From positions 124,001-188,000 of the forward strand of contig NZ_JAKMCR010000003.1 in the NCBI RefSeq assembly GCF_022662175.1: a stretch of DNA of 64,000 nt. Direction: 5' to 3'. This document shows, in pieces, positions 19,873 to 30,029 of the stretch (position 1 is its first letter; the number at the start of each line of letters is the position of its first letter). The translations under genes were made by a program, and so were the position numbers. Source of the stretch: Aestuariivivens marinum. GTDB taxonomy: Bacteria > Bacteroidota > Bacteroidia > Flavobacteriales > Flavobacteriaceae. Under the pieces are notes generated by a model. That model ran no database searches, was not told where the DNA came from, and saw only the letters and a list, made by a program, of their open reading frames with translations.

Positions 19873-20478
19873 ATGAAGATAACAAGCGTAGATCAACTTA
19901 GGGCGTTGTATGGTTTTCCCAGTGGAAGGTCCAAGGATAAGGTATTGAGCAAATTAGAAAAGCACAGTATTAGTTTTATTGAAAATGCTCCTTTTTTGGT
20001 CCTATCTTCAAATAATGCTCAAGGAAAATTAGATGCCTCACCTAGAGGAGGCCAATCAGGGTTTGTTAAGGTAATAGATGATTATCAAATTATTATTCCA
20101 GATGCTAAAGGCAACAATAGATTGGATAGTTTGATGAATATTATTGAAACAGGCTATATTGGACTATTGTTTTTTATACCTGGTGTAGATGAGACTTTGA
20201 GAGTTAATGGTAAAGCTTACATATCAACTGATACTGCCTTTTTGGAATTGTTTACATCAGAAATTCATACACCCAAAACCTGTATTGTCGTAAATGTCGA
20301 AGCCGTCTTTTTGCATTGCGCCAAGGCTTTTATGCGTTCTGGGTTGTGGGATTTAAACACCCAAATAGACAGAAACTGTTTTCCAACCATGGGGCAAATG
20401 CTTAAAGACCAACTACAAACTGATGGTATTCCCGAAACAAGAGATGAAATGGTTAAACGCTATATGAAGGACCTGTAG
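19873..20478 (+). CDS. Pyridoxamine 5'-phosphate oxidase-like FMN flavoprotein
   Basis: A 201-residue split-barrel flavoprotein of the PPOX/MSMEG_1061 type. Characteristic segments are 'SFIENAPFLVLSSNNAQGKLDASPRGGQSGFVKV' (residues ~35-68), 'DAKGNNRLDSLMNI', 'IGLLFFIPGVDETLRVNGKA' and the C-terminal 'HCAKAFMRSGLWD'. Members bind FMN or F420 and act as oxidoreductases on small molecules. The physiological substrate is unknown, and despite the name it is unlikely to be PdxH. It shares a probable transcript with the nitronate monooxygenase. Confidence 0.85.
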   Translation: MKITSVDQLRALYGFPSGRSKDKVLSKLEKHSISFIENAPFLVLSSNNAQGKLDASPRGGQSGFVKVIDDYQIIIPDAKGNNRLDSLMNIIETGYIGLLFFIPGVDETLRVNGKAYISTDTAFLELFTSEIHTPKTCIVVNVEAVFLHCAKAFMRSGLWDLNTQIDRNCFPTMGQMLKDQLQTDGIPETRDEMVKRYMKDL

Positions 20479-20649
20479 GTTTTTTATTCTTCCTTTTAGA
20501 TTTTCTTTATCTAACATATTTATAATTGTATTAATCCTTACTGTTTATCGATAATATTCACTTTTTATCGTTTTGTCTAATAAAAACTTGTAAAGATTAA
20601 ACAAAAATATTATGTTTGATAAAAATTTAAAAACATTAAACAAAACATC

Positions 20650-22065
20650 ATGGAAACAAGACATTTTAAGCTAGTCCCCTCAAATCTCTTTATGAAATTA
20701 CCTGTATTAATCATAGCTTTATTATTACTAACTTTTTCTTGTAGTAATGAAGATGTAGATACTATAGACATCAATTCTCAAGAGCCTAACATAGTAGAGG
20801 TATTAGATTCTTATAATAGAACGTCATCAAATTCAAAAGGTTCATTAAATAAAGATTACGATTCTGAACCTACATTTGAAATTCTTAGTGTTGCTTTGGC
20901 AAAAACGAAATTAGCTAGTACGGTATCAAAAAACAGATTAACAGTTTTTGCGCCAACAGATAAGGCTTTTGAAGCTATTGGTCTTAATAAGAAAAATATA
21001 GCAGATGTACCAGGCATTGTAGACGTATTGTTATATCATGTTGTTGGACAGGTGGTGTATAGTTCCGAGCTTGTTTCTGGTCCAGTACCGACCGTACAAG
21101 GTACTGATGTTATTGTAAATGTCGATGGAGATAATGTATTAGTAAACAATTCTATTGTGACCATTGCAGATATTAAGGCTAGAAACGGGGTTATACATGT
21201 CATTGATGATGTATTGACAATACCATCATTAAATATAGTTGAATTGGCTTTGAGCCAAGACCCAGAGTTTTCAATTTTGGTTGATGCTGTTACTAAAGCA
21301 GGACTAGGTGATGCTTTAGCAACAGGAGGTCCGTTTACAGTTTTTGCACCTACAAATCAGGCGTTCATAGATTTATTGGAAGCAACTCCCTTTGCAAGTT
21401 TGGATGATATACCGGTAGATTTATTAACACAGATACTGTTATATCATGTCGTTGATAGTTATGTGTTCAGTAACCAATTAACCAATGGCTTTGTACCAAC
21501 ATTAAACGGAGCAGCTGTACAAGTAAATTTAGACAACGCCCCAATGGTTTATATAAATGATTCCATGGTAGCATTGGCTAATGTACAAGCTACAAATGGT
21601 GTAGTACATGCTATTGATAAGGTATTAATGCCACCTACATTAAATTTAGTTGAAATGGCAAGTAGTTTTGCACCTGAGTTTTCTTTATTATTGGAAGCAG
21701 CCACTACAGCAGGTTTGGCCGATGTTTTGAGTGGAGCGGGACCTTACGAACAACTAACTGTATTTGCCCCAACCAATGCCGCTTTCATGGAGCTATTGGG
21801 TGAAAACGATATTGAAGCAGCTAAAGCAGTAATTAATGGTTTAGATACTACAACACTAACTAATATATTATTGTATCATGTGGTTGAAGGACGTGTGTAT
21901 TCAAGTGATTTGTCCAGTGGTGCAGTTACGACCTTAAATGGAGATTTTGATTTAGATTTAAGTAGTTTAAAAATTAATGATAGTGCCATGCTAATACCCA
22001 GTTTATTAAATGTACAGGCTACTAATGGTGTCATACATGTAATAGATGCTGTATTAGTACCATAA
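20650..22065 (+). CDS. Lipoprotein with three fasciclin (FAS1) domains
   Basis: A 471-residue surface or periplasmic lipoprotein. The signal peptide ends in the lipobox 'LTFSC', followed by an acidic stretch typical of outer-membrane-directed Bacteroidota lipoproteins. Three FAS1 repeats follow at about residues 65-200, 205-335 and 340-471. Each has the H1 box ('LTVFAPTDKAFE', 'FTVFAPTNQAFI', 'LTVFAPTNAAFM'), the 'LLYHVV' motif and the closing 'NGVIHVIDDVL' motif. FAS1 domains mediate adhesion or binding. Start could also be the ATG at 20692 (Met-Lys-Leu-Pro), which gives a tighter signal peptide. The leader contains TTAAACAAAA twice. A strong terminator follows. Confidence 0.9.
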   Translation: METRHFKLVPSNLFMKLPVLIIALLLLTFSCSNEDVDTIDINSQEPNIVEVLDSYNRTSSNSKGSLNKDYDSEPTFEILSVALAKTKLASTVSKNRLTVFAPTDKAFEAIGLNKKNIADVPGIVDVLLYHVVGQVVYSSELVSGPVPTVQGTDVIVNVDGDNVLVNNSIVTIADIKARNGVIHVIDDVLTIPSLNIVELALSQDPEFSILVDAVTKAGLGDALATGGPFTVFAPTNQAFIDLLEATPFASLDDIPVDLLTQILLYHVVDSYVFSNQLTNGFVPTLNGAAVQVNLDNAPMVYINDSMVALANVQATNGVVHAIDKVLMPPTLNLVEMASSFAPEFSLLLEAATTAGLADVLSGAGPYEQLTVFAPTNAAFMELLGENDIEAAKAVINGLDTTTLTNILLYHVVEGRVYSSDLSSGAVTTLNGDFDLDLSSLKINDSAMLIPSLLNVQATNGVIHVIDAVLVP

Positions 22066-22123
22066 ATTATATATAATGAAAAAGAAAAAGTTTGGTTGAT
22101 TTAGTTTGTTTGGTTTGTTAGTT

Positions 22124-22162
22124 AAGGGTATGGTTTTTTTAAACCATACCCTTTAATTTTTT
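22124..22162 (+). terminator. Hairpin terminator between fasciclin gene and guaC
   Basis: AAGGGTATGGTTT (22124-22136) pairs perfectly with AAACCATACCCTT (22141-22153), followed by TAATTTTTTTTT. It ends the fasciclin transcript and, with less of a U-tract, may also serve convergent guaC. Confidence 0.9.
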
Positions 22163-22172
22163 TTTGTAAAAT

Positions 22173-23213
22173 TTATTCAGTATAAACCGTGTTTTCCTGC
22201 TCATTAACCCTAATGAAAGTAGTCCGTTTAGTAAGTTCCTTCAATCGGGCAGCCCCAACATAGGTACAGGTACTTCTTAAGCCTCCCAAAATGTCTTGAA
22301 GGGTTAATTCCACTTCGCCCTTATAAGGCACTTCCACAGTTTTTCCTTCACTTGCTCTATAGTCTGCAATACCACCAATATGCTTTTCCATAGCGGTAGT
22401 GGAACTCATCCCGTAAAATTTTCTGAATTGTTTGCCGTCACGTTCAACAATTTCACCTCCACTTTCTTCATGCCCCGACAGCATGCCACCTAGCATCACA
22501 AAATCGGCCCCCGCACCAAAGGCTTTAGCAATATCACCAGGTATAGAACAACCACCATCACTAATAATTTGTCCTCCCAATCCATGTGCAGCATCAGAAC
22601 ATTCAATAATTGCTGATAACTGTGGGTAACCAACACCTGTTTTTACTCTTGTTGTACAAACAGAACCAGGACCTATGCCAACTTTTACAATATCAGCCCC
22701 AGAAATTAGGAGTTGTTCAACCATTTCCCCAGTAACAACATTTCCTGCAATAATTACTTTATCGGGATATTGATCTCGGGTTTGTTTTACAAACTCAGCA
22801 AAGTATTCTGAATACCCATTAGCAACATCAATACATATAAATTTAAGTGATGGATTATTCTGAAAAATGAATTTCAATTTTTCAGAATCCTGTTTGCCAA
22901 TACCTGTACTAACGGCGATATGGTTATAATATTCATGAGGAATATCTGTTAAAAACGCTTTCCAATCACTCAAAGAATAGTGTTTATGGATGGCTGTAAA
23001 CAGTTTTTTTTCAGCAAGCACCTTCGCCATGTTAAAGGTTCCAACGGTGTCCATGTTAGCAGCCATAATGGGAATACCTTTCCACAGCAGTGGACTATGT
23101 AAAAACTTAAATTCCCGCTCTAATGTAACTTGCGATCTACTTTTTATTGTGGAACGCTTTGGACGAATCATAACATCTTTAAAACCTAACTTAATATCGT
23201 ATTCAATGCGCAT
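22173..23213 (-). CDS. guaC: GMP reductase
   Basis: A 346-residue TIM-barrel enzyme of the IMPDH/GMPR family that deaminates GMP to IMP with NADPH in purine salvage. The active-site Cys lies in '[22 protein letters not shown]' near residue 186, and the phosphate-binding segments '[28 protein letters not shown]' and 'FYGMSS' follow. No CBS domains are present, which with the length and '[19 protein letters not shown]' near the start distinguishes GMP reductase from IMP dehydrogenase. The ATG at 23213 is chosen; a TAAATTTG -7-like box at 23223-23230 covers the alternative upstream start. It lies 88 bases downstream of ridA. Confidence 0.95.
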   Translation of the reverse strand: MRIEYDIKLGFKDVMIRPKRSTIKSRSQVTLEREFKFLHSPLLWKGIPIMAANMDTVGTFNMAKVLAEKKLFTAIHKHYSLSDWKAFLTDIPHEYYNHIAVSTGIGKQDSEKLKFIFQNNPSLKFICIDVANGYSEYFAEFVKQTRDQYPDKVIIAGNVVTGEMVEQLLISGADIVKVGIGPGSVCTTRVKTGVGYPQLSAIIECSDAAHGLGGQIISDGGCSIPGDIAKAFGAGADFVMLGGMLSGHEESGGEIVERDGKQFRKFYGMSSTTAMEKHIGGIADYRASEGKTVEVPYKGEVELTLQDILGGLRSTCTYVGAARLKELTKRTTFIRVNEQENTVYTE

Positions 23214-23301
23214 ATTAAAAACCAAATTTATTTACATATAAATTTAGCTGTTTAGCAGGAAAATAGAAAATATTTTAAAGCTTATAATAGTAGATCTGGA
23301 T

Positions 23302-23682
23302 CTATTGTACAGCAATCATGCTAATTTCAACATTAACATCTTTAGGTAAGCGTGCTACTTGAACTGTTTCCCTTGCTGGAGCGGTAGTATCATCAAAATA
23401 ACTGCCATAGGCTTCGTTTATAAGTGAAAAATCGTCCATGCTACTTATAAAAATAGTTGACTTAATAACATTGTCGAATGTCATATTTGCAGTTGCCAAT
23501 ACGGCTTTCAAGTTTTGCATTACTTGGTGGGTCTCCGTTTTTATGTCCTCTAAAATTAAATTTCCAGTTTCAGGATTAAAGGCAATTTGTCCAGAGGTAT
23601 ATAGGGTGTTTCCAACTAAAACAGCTTGATTGTAGGGACCTATTGGAACTGGAGCATTATGGGTATTTATTATTTTTTTCAT
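23302..23682 (-). CDS. ridA: RidA family enamine/imine deaminase
   Basis: A 126-residue YjgF/YER057c/UK114-type protein that hydrolyses reactive 2-aminoacrylate and related enamines released by PLP enzymes. Typical segments are 'APVPIGPYNQAVLVGNTLYTSGQI', 'QNLKAVLATANMTFDNVIKSTIF' and the C-terminal 'PARETVQVARLPKDVNVEISMIAV', whose Arg (substrate carboxylate contact) is kept. It is 22 bases downstream of lptD, so they share a transcript. Its substrate source could be the serine dehydratase or PLP lyase elsewhere in the window (inference). Confidence 0.95.
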   Translation of the reverse strand: MKKIINTHNAPVPIGPYNQAVLVGNTLYTSGQIAFNPETGNLILEDIKTETHQVMQNLKAVLATANMTFDNVIKSTIFISSMDDFSLINEAYGSYFDDTTAPARETVQVARLPKDVNVEISMIAVQ

Positions 23683-23704
23683 ATTATGATATAGTATTAT
23701 AAGG

Positions 23705-26395
23705 CTATAAAGCGCGGTCGGGTTGTCTTCGTTTTTCGTATTTTAAATCTTTTAATAGACTGGACTTAATGCCTATGAAGAAATTCCAAGAACTTCTGGT
23801 ACTAAAAGGCACCCAGCTAAAGCTCATGCGCCAGCTTAACAGATCACGAGTAAAATTCAACTGGGTAAAGGTAAAGCCTTGATTTTTTATATCATAACCT
23901 GAAGAAGCCTCAACCGACCATTTTTGAGATAGATCTACCTTACCTGAGAACATCAACGAGTGGGATGATATTTCGTTCTGTCTTCTGTTATTACTGTAGT
24001 TCACGGCATAAGCCAAACGTAGGCTCCAAGGAATCTTGTAATTATACAATTCACTGGGTTTTTCCTCTTCTTCATCTTCTTCTCTTGCACTGTCAATCTG
24101 TTGGTTGGAAAAATCCAAATTCTTTGGTAGTACGTCTTCTGGATTATTACTGGCTTCTTTATTTTTGTCCTTCTTATTGTCCTTGTTGGATAGCGAATAG
24201 CTTGCGGTTAGGTTGGCACTTGTTAATCGAAACAAGCTACCACCATTATCAATGTTAAATTTGTCTATTCTGTTATTATTGTTATCCAGAGCATAGGGAT
24301 CTAGGGTTGCTCCAAAATTCAGGCTCATTTTGTTGTTGAACAATTGTGTGCCCCCATTAACCCTAACAGGGCTCCATTGCAATGAATCTCCTGCTAAATT
24401 ATAAGAGGTAGAAAAGTTTAAATTGTTTAGAAGCTTTATTTTTTTTGGTTCGGTAGCTGTACTGTCCTTATCCCTTACCTTAGCTTCTAAATTGTTGGCA
24501 ATAGAAATACCAACAGAACTTGAAAATGTTTTACCCGGTAGACCAAAAAGGCCTCCTTCAAACCGTGAAAACTGGTCTTCCAGTTCACCAACAGTTTGCC
24601 CGTTAGCATCAACAACCTCTACATTTTCATAATACTTATTAAAAGCTGGGTTAATATTATAACTAATGGATGGTCGCATAACGTGCCGTATGGCCTGTAT
24701 TTTTTTATCCTCTCCAAAATCAAACATACCATAAATGGTTGTTCCTAAACTGGTACTAAAATTGTAGGTTCTAAAGGAGTCAAACCCTTTAATCTCTTCA
24801 GTAATGGTTTTTCCTTCATTTGAATCGTAATACTTATTAATGGTATTGAATGTCCATACTTCATTATAATTAGTACTAGCAGAAACACTAAAATACTTTA
24901 ATAGTTTAAAGTTAGTGTTTAAGGGTATATTGTGTTGAAATCCTGACCTGGCATCCTCAAACATTTCTTTTTTAAAGAAGAGTGAATCCGTGGTTTGAAT
25001 TCTGTTCTCGCCCCTAACACTATACTGAAGATTGATATTTTGAATAATTCCTTTTTTTGAACCCGATTTTGGAGCTAGCGGATAAATTCTGCCAACACTA
25101 CCTTGAAATGTAGGTAGGGTCATGTTTATCTGTTCGGTATTAGTGTTTTGTGAGTGAGTTGCCGTTAGACTAAAATTTACCGAAGGTTCTCCTTGAAATG
25201 TTTTGGAATAAGATACCGAAGAGGCTAGCGTATTATTTAAAAAATTACCGGTATTGATTTGGTTGAGCGAGTTTCTATAATAGTTACTACTTCCCAAATT
25301 TACAGATGCTGAAAAGCGCGAGCTAGGACTAGCCTTTGAATCTTGACTGTGGGACCATCTTAAGTTGTATATAGTATTTTTTGCATAATCAGGAAAACCA
25401 CGTTCACTAGTGATTAAGTTTTCATAACGAAAACTCAGATTACCTCTAAATTTATAACGTACCGCATAAGTGTTCTCGGCACGAAACCCATAGCTGCCAT
25501 TGGTATAATAATCGCCATACACTGCCAGATCAAAATAATCGCTTATGGCAAAATAGTACCCCATATTTTGTAAAAAATAACCACGATCGTTTTGCTCGCC
25601 AAAACTTGGAAGAATAATACCTGAAGTTTGCTTTTCAGATTGCGGAAAAAAGCCAAATGGGACACCTATTGGGGTAGGGACATCATAAATAAACAAATTG
25701 GCGAGTCCAGTTACAATCTTTTTTTTTGGCACAACCTTACCTTTTCTGAGTAAAATATAATATTCGGGATCATCTAAGTCCTGTGCGGTGGTATACTTTG
25801 CATTTTTTATAAAATACACCGAATCGTTTACCCGTTTGGTGACTTCTGCAATAACTGTGCCTTCACCTTGTTCTGTTATAGAGCGATAAATTAGTGCTTT
25901 TTCTGTTTTGGTGTTAAATAAAATAGAATCTGGTTCAACCACATTGCCACCTTGGGTAAAAACAGGCCCCTGTATGTAGCCTTCAAGACTATCTTTAATC
26001 CCTTTGGCATAAACTTCATCCTTACCAAGATCTATGGTAATGCTTCCCGCTTTAATGTTCATGTCTCCATAGTCTATTTCAGCTTCATTGTACAGGTAAA
26101 GCTTTTGTTGTTTTTTGTTGAATGAGGTATAATCGGAAGCTCTATAAGTTACGATGTCCGTTAAAATTTCTTTTTTAGGTTTTATAGAGTCGTTTGTAAT
26201 AGAATCCTGTTCCTTTTCAACTATGGTTTCAAAATTAATAATACTGTCTGTCTTTACAGTAACATTTTCTTTGTTAATCTCTTTTTTAGGATTGGTTACT
26301 TTTTGTTTTTTGGGAAACTCTTGAGCGAAGCCAAACATGTTAATAAACATGGTAAAACTTAAGGCAAAAAGTATTTTAAAGTTGTTTGTGTGCAA
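23705..26395 (-). CDS. lptD: LPS assembly outer-membrane protein LptD, Bacteroidota type
   Basis: An 896-residue outer-membrane protein. A signal peptide (ending near 'FGFAQ') precedes a charged Lys/Glu linker, then an OstA/LptA-like beta-jellyroll ('YLYNEAEIDYGDMNIKAGSI', residues ~100-250), then a long beta-barrel rich in alternating aromatic strands ending 'GIKSSLLKDLKYEKRRQPD'. It would insert LPS into the outer leaflet together with LptE. The start appears to be TTG at 26395: no ATG lies in frame upstream and the next ATG (16 codons in) would destroy the signal peptide. An acidic low-complexity loop 'REEDEEEEKPSELY' near residue 770 interrupts the barrel. It is the first gene of the lptD-ridA unit, divergent from the amidase. 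Confidence 0.88.
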   Translation of the reverse strand: MHTNNFKILFALSFTMFINMFGFAQEFPKKQKVTNPKKEINKENVTVKTDSIINFETIVEKEQDSITNDSIKPKKEILTDIVTYRASDYTSFNKKQQKLYLYNEAEIDYGDMNIKAGSITIDLGKDEVYAKGIKDSLEGYIQGPVFTQGGNVVEPDSILFNTKTEKALIYRSITEQGEGTVIAEVTKRVNDSVYFIKNAKYTTAQDLDDPEYYILLRKGKVVPKKKIVTGLANLFIYDVPTPIGVPFGFFPQSEKQTSGIILPSFGEQNDRGYFLQNMGYYFAISDYFDLAVYGDYYTNGSYGFRAENTYAVRYKFRGNLSFRYENLITSERGFPDYAKNTIYNLRWSHSQDSKASPSSRFSASVNLGSSNYYRNSLNQINTGNFLNNTLASSVSYSKTFQGEPSVNFSLTATHSQNTNTEQINMTLPTFQGSVGRIYPLAPKSGSKKGIIQNINLQYSVRGENRIQTTDSLFFKKEMFEDARSGFQHNIPLNTNFKLLKYFSVSASTNYNEVWTFNTINKYYDSNEGKTITEEIKGFDSFRTYNFSTSLGTTIYGMFDFGEDKKIQAIRHVMRPSISYNINPAFNKYYENVEVVDANGQTVGELEDQFSRFEGGLFGLPGKTFSSSVGISIANNLEAKVRDKDSTATEPKKIKLLNNLNFSTSYNLAGDSLQWSPVRVNGGTQLFNNKMSLNFGATLDPYALDNNNNRIDKFNIDNGGSLFRLTSANLTASYSLSNKDNKKDKNKEASNNPEDVLPKNLDFSNQQIDSAREEDEEEEKPSELYNYKIPWSLRLAYAVNYSNNRRQNEISSHSLMFSGKVDLSQKWSVEASSGYDIKNQGFTFTQLNFTRDLLSWRMSFSWVPFSTRSSWNFFIGIKSSLLKDLKYEKRRQPDRAL

Positions 26396-26606
26396 CGCTT
26401 TTAATGTATTTTTGTAAAAGTATGGCTCGGTTTTTGAATTGCCAAAATTACATATATTTTTCTGTGATTTAATTGATATTCCTCGAAAAATTTAAATTTA
26501 AAATAATCAAGGAACCTAAGTCGTTAAACCTCATAGAAGCATCAATTTTTGTTCCATTTTGGTTAAATGTTACATAACCAGAGTTTAAAATTATAAATGC
26601 ATACCC

Positions 26607-27710
26607 ATGAAATCGATAAAGGGATTACATTTTGTGTTTATCATAATTATATTAACCTTTTGCTCAACTTTGTATGTTGCGGCACAACACAATACCGAAA
26701 AATTTGTTGTGGTATTGGATGCAGGACATGGTGGGCATGATCCAGGTAATTTAGGCAATGGCTTTAGAGAAAAGGATATTGCCTTAAGGACTGCATTAAA
26801 AGTAGGGGAGCAGCTGGAAAAAAATCCCAATATAAAGGTGGTATACACAAGAAATAAAGATGTTTTTATTGGATTAAAGGAAAGAGGAGCCATAGCGAAC
26901 AAAGCTAGGGCAGATTTGTTTGTGTCCATTCATTGTAATTCACATGGGTCCAGTGCTCATGGCACTGAGACTTTTGTACTGGGACTAAAAAGTAACAAAA
27001 CTAATTTTGATGTTGTCAAAAAAGAAAACTCCGTAATATTTTTAGAAGACGATTACGAAAAAAAATATGCCGGTTTCGATCCTAATTCCCCAGAGTCGGT
27101 TATGAGTATTTTGCTGAGTCAGGAAGAATATTTAGATCAGAGTATATTATTGGCTGGTTTGATTGAGAAAAATTTCTCCGGAAACTTAAAGCGTAAAAGT
27201 AGGGGGGTTAAACAAGCAGCTTTTGTTGTGCTGCATCAAACCGTAATGCCAAGTGTTTTGGTAGAATTAGGTTTTTTAACCTATAAAAGTGAAGGCACCT
27301 ATTTAAATTCAAAAAAGGGGCAGTTGGATATGTCTCAAGCTATTGTTACTGCCATACTGGAATATAAAAATAGTATTGATGCTAATATCGATTATTATGG
27401 TGGAAATAATAGTATTACAAATACGGTTGATAAAGAAATTTCAAGTGATATAGTTTATAAAGTTCAAATTGCAGCCAGCTCTAATGCAATAGATACTAAA
27501 CCTTATAATTTTAAAGGGTTGGATAATATAACCATGTTAAAAGAAGAAAAACTATATAAATATTTTTATGGACAAACTTCAAGTTACGAGGATGCCAAGG
27601 CGCTGGTAGAACAGGCTAATCGTAGTGGTTATCCATCAAGCTTTGTAGTGCCGTTTAAAGACGGTAAAAAAATTACCTTGGACGAAGCTTTAAAAACAAG
27701 TACTAATTAA
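26607..27710 (+). CDS. N-acetylmuramoyl-L-alanine amidase with C-terminal SPOR-like domain
   Basis: A 367-residue exported cell-wall hydrolase that cuts the MurNAc-L-Ala bond of peptidoglycan. After a signal peptide (residues 1-26, ending 'VAAQ'), the Amidase_3 domain carries zinc ligands His41 ('DAGHGGHDPG'), Glu55 ('FREKDIAL') and His109 ('VSIHCNSH'), plus catalytic Glu220 ('SVLVELGFLT'). The C-terminal ~85 residues ('VYKVQIAASSNAIDTKPYNF' ... 'YEDAKALVEQANRSGYPSSF') look like a SPOR domain that would target septal peptidoglycan. It is followed by an MCE protein and is divergent from lptD, so this is an envelope-biogenesis locus. Confidence 0.93.
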   Translation: MKSIKGLHFVFIIIILTFCSTLYVAAQHNTEKFVVVLDAGHGGHDPGNLGNGFREKDIALRTALKVGEQLEKNPNIKVVYTRNKDVFIGLKERGAIANKARADLFVSIHCNSHGSSAHGTETFVLGLKSNKTNFDVVKKENSVIFLEDDYEKKYAGFDPNSPESVMSILLSQEEYLDQSILLAGLIEKNFSGNLKRKSRGVKQAAFVVLHQTVMPSVLVELGFLTYKSEGTYLNSKKGQLDMSQAIVTAILEYKNSIDANIDYYGGNNSITNTVDKEISSDIVYKVQIAASSNAIDTKPYNFKGLDNITMLKEEKLYKYFYGQTSSYEDAKALVEQANRSGYPSSFVVPFKDGKKITLDEALKTSTN

Positions 27711-27733
27711 ATTCATTCTTTTCAAATTTATCT

Positions 27734-27741
27734 TAAATTTG
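27734..27741 (+). promoter_or_regulatory. -7 element upstream of the MCE gene
   Basis: TAAATTTG fits TAnnTTTG and lies 20 bases before the TTG start at 27762. No clear -33 TTG is present. It may give the MCE/Fe-S genes a transcript independent of the amidase. Confidence 0.4.
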
Positions 27742-27761
27742 TTTTTCTAAAAACAAATATT

Positions 27762-28697
27762 TTGAAGCTATCAAAAGAAGTTAAAACTGCCCTATTAGTT
27801 ATTTCTGGAATCATCCTTCTTATTTATGGTTTTAATTATTTAAAAGGGGAAACCCTTTTTTCTAAAGAATCCAAATACTACACCGAGTTCGATTACAATG
27901 CCTTGAGTACTTCTTCCTTAGTTACCATTAAGGGAAATGCTGTTGGCAAGGTAAACGATATTACGTATGATTTTAAGACAGGGAAAACTAAGGTTTTTTT
28001 CACTGTTAATCCAGAATTAAAACTATCAAAGAACAGTAAGATAAGATTGTACGAAACAGGTATCATGGGAGGTAATGCCTTAGCCATTATTCAAGCGGAT
28101 GACAATGAATTGGCTAAAAATGGCGATTATATTGAGTCAGAAATACAGCCAGGGCTTATATCAAGCCTAAAAAAGAATTTTTCAGGACTTAGTACAAATT
28201 TGGATAGCACGTTGCGGTCTGCCGATACTTTGCTGGTTAGTTTAAACACATTGATTACGGATGAATCACAAAACGGACTTAATGCAACTATAGCTGAATT
28301 AAACAGTACATTGCGTGCCGTTAAGAATTTAGCAATTTCTGCACAAGTTATGGTCAATAACAACGATGATAAATTAGAAAAGCTAATTGATAATTTCAAT
28401 ACTACAAGTGAAAATTTAGCCACTTTATCCAACGACATCAAAAATATTGAAATTAGTAAAACTGTTTCTGCATTAGATAAAATGTTAGCTTCTTTTAACC
28501 TTATTTTAGACGAGATGGAACAAGGTAAAGGCTCTATGGGTAAACTACTTAAAGATGAAGCGCTTTACAATAACCTTGAAGGTACAACTAAAGAGTTAGA
28601 GGAACTTTTAAGGGATATAAAGCTGCATCCTAAACGCTATTTTAGAATTTTGTCTAAAAAAGAAATTCCTTATAGCGGAGATAGCCAAACCAATTAA
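27762..28697 (+). CDS. MCE/MlaD family lipid-transport protein
   Basis: A 311-residue protein with one N-terminal membrane anchor ('ALLVISGIILLIYGFNYL', residues ~8-25), then a single MCE domain ('YYTEFDYNALSTSSLVTIKG' to 'NALAIIQADD', residues ~40-115), then a long helical, coiled-coil-like C-terminus. MlaD-type proteins form hexameric rings that carry phospholipid between the membranes. Translation starts at TTG (27762), with Lys-Leu-Ser-Lys following. No MlaE permease or MlaF ATPase gene is adjacent, so partners must be encoded elsewhere. It ends 8 bases before the next gene, so it is co-transcribed with the Fe-S protein genes. Confidence 0.88.
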   Translation: MKLSKEVKTALLVISGIILLIYGFNYLKGETLFSKESKYYTEFDYNALSTSSLVTIKGNAVGKVNDITYDFKTGKTKVFFTVNPELKLSKNSKIRLYETGIMGGNALAIIQADDNELAKNGDYIESEIQPGLISSLKKNFSGLSTNLDSTLRSADTLLVSLNTLITDESQNGLNATIAELNSTLRAVKNLAISAQVMVNNNDDKLEKLIDNFNTTSENLATLSNDIKNIEISKTVSALDKMLASFNLILDEMEQGKGSMGKLLKDEALYNNLEGTTKELEELLRDIKLHPKRYFRILSKKEIPYSGDSQTN

Positions 28698-28705
28698 ACT
28701 ACACT

Positions 28706-30019
28706 ATGGAATATTTGCCAAACATATGTTTTGCTGTTGTCCTTATTTTAGGAATTGGATATTTTACAAAAAATGTAAAAAAGTTAATCCGCAATATTAA
28801 ATTAGGGCAAGATGTTGATGTTAGCGATAACAAACCCCAACGTTGGAAAAACATGTTAATGATTGCCCTAGGGCAAAGTAAAATGGTAAAGCGACCCATT
28901 GCAGGACTGCTACATATAATAGTTTATATTGGTTTTGTAATCATCAATATAGAGATTTTAGAAATCATTGTCGATGGCCTTTTGGGAACACATAGAATTG
29001 GTCTAAAGGTATTTCCCACTTTAATTTATGGTTTTTTAATTGGAACTTTTGAAGTACTGGCTGTTTTAGTATTTATTGCTGTTATTCTATTTTGGGTAAG
29101 ACGAAATGTTATTAAACTTCAACGTTTTTGGAAAAGCGAAATGACCAGTTGGCCTAAGAGTGACGCCAATTATATTTTATATTTCGAGATGGTCCTTATG
29201 ACACTGTTCTTGGTGATGAATGCTACCGATGTTGATTTTCAGGCTTTACAAACAGGAAATACTATTAGTCGGGATATAGCACCATGGTTTTCGGGATTAT
29301 CAGAAAGCAATTTGCATTTTGTAGAGAGAACAGCTTGGTGGTTCCATATTTTAGGTATTTTGGTATTTTTAAACTATTTATACTTTTCAAAGCATTTACA
29401 TATCTTATTGGCCTTTCCAAACACATTCTATGCAAAGCTAACACCTAAGGGGCAATTCAATAATCTTGAGGCCGTTACAAAAGAAGTTAAATTGATGATG
29501 GATCCTAATGTTGATCCTTTTGCAGCGTCTGCCGAAGGAACAGAAGCAGATATACCCGCCAAATTTGGAGCCAGTGATGTACAGGATTTAAATTGGGTGC
29601 AACTGCTTAATGCTTATACCTGTACCGAATGTGGCCGCTGTACGAGCGAATGTCCTGCGAACCAAACAGGTAAAAAATTGTCACCGAGAAAAATAATGAT
29701 GGATACTAGGGACCGTCTGGAGGAAGTCGGTAAAAACATCGATGCTAATAAAGGAATTTTTAGAGAAGATGACAAACAGTTATTAGACGATTATATTTCC
29801 CGTGAAGAGTTATGGGCTTGCACCACATGTAGCGCCTGTGTAGAGGCTTGTCCAGTTAGCATAGACCCTTTATCCATTATTTTGGACATGCGCCGCTATT
29901 TGGTTATGGAGCAAAGTGCAGCTCCATTAGAATTAAACAATATGATGACCAATATGGAAAATAACGGTGCGCCATGGCCATATAATCAAATGGATCGATT
30001 AAACTGGAAAAACGAATAA
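28706..30019 (+). CDS. Membrane-bound 4Fe-4S dicluster protein (HdrD/GlpC-like)
   Basis: 437 residues. The N-terminal half has about six hydrophobic segments, including 'ICFAVVLILGIGYFT', 'IIVYIGFVIINIEILEIIV' and 'ILGILVFLNYLYF', resembling nitrate-reductase gamma/HdrE-like cytochrome b modules with several His. The C-terminal half has two ferredoxin motifs, 'CTECGRCTSECPA' (near residue 308) and 'CTTCSACVEACPV' (near residue 372). It probably moves electrons between the quinone pool and its partner, encoded 10 bases downstream. This architecture is common in Bacteroidota, but its substrate has not been assigned as far as I know. Confidence 0.85.
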   Translation: MEYLPNICFAVVLILGIGYFTKNVKKLIRNIKLGQDVDVSDNKPQRWKNMLMIALGQSKMVKRPIAGLLHIIVYIGFVIINIEILEIIVDGLLGTHRIGLKVFPTLIYGFLIGTFEVLAVLVFIAVILFWVRRNVIKLQRFWKSEMTSWPKSDANYILYFEMVLMTLFLVMNATDVDFQALQTGNTISRDIAPWFSGLSESNLHFVERTAWWFHILGILVFLNYLYFSKHLHILLAFPNTFYAKLTPKGQFNNLEAVTKEVKLMMDPNVDPFAASAEGTEADIPAKFGASDVQDLNWVQLLNAYTCTECGRCTSECPANQTGKKLSPRKIMMDTRDRLEEVGKNIDANKGIFREDDKQLLDDYISREELWACTTCSACVEACPVSIDPLSIILDMRRYLVMEQSAAPLELNNMMTNMENNGAPWPYNQMDRLNWKNE

Positions 30020-30029
30020 ACTAAACAGG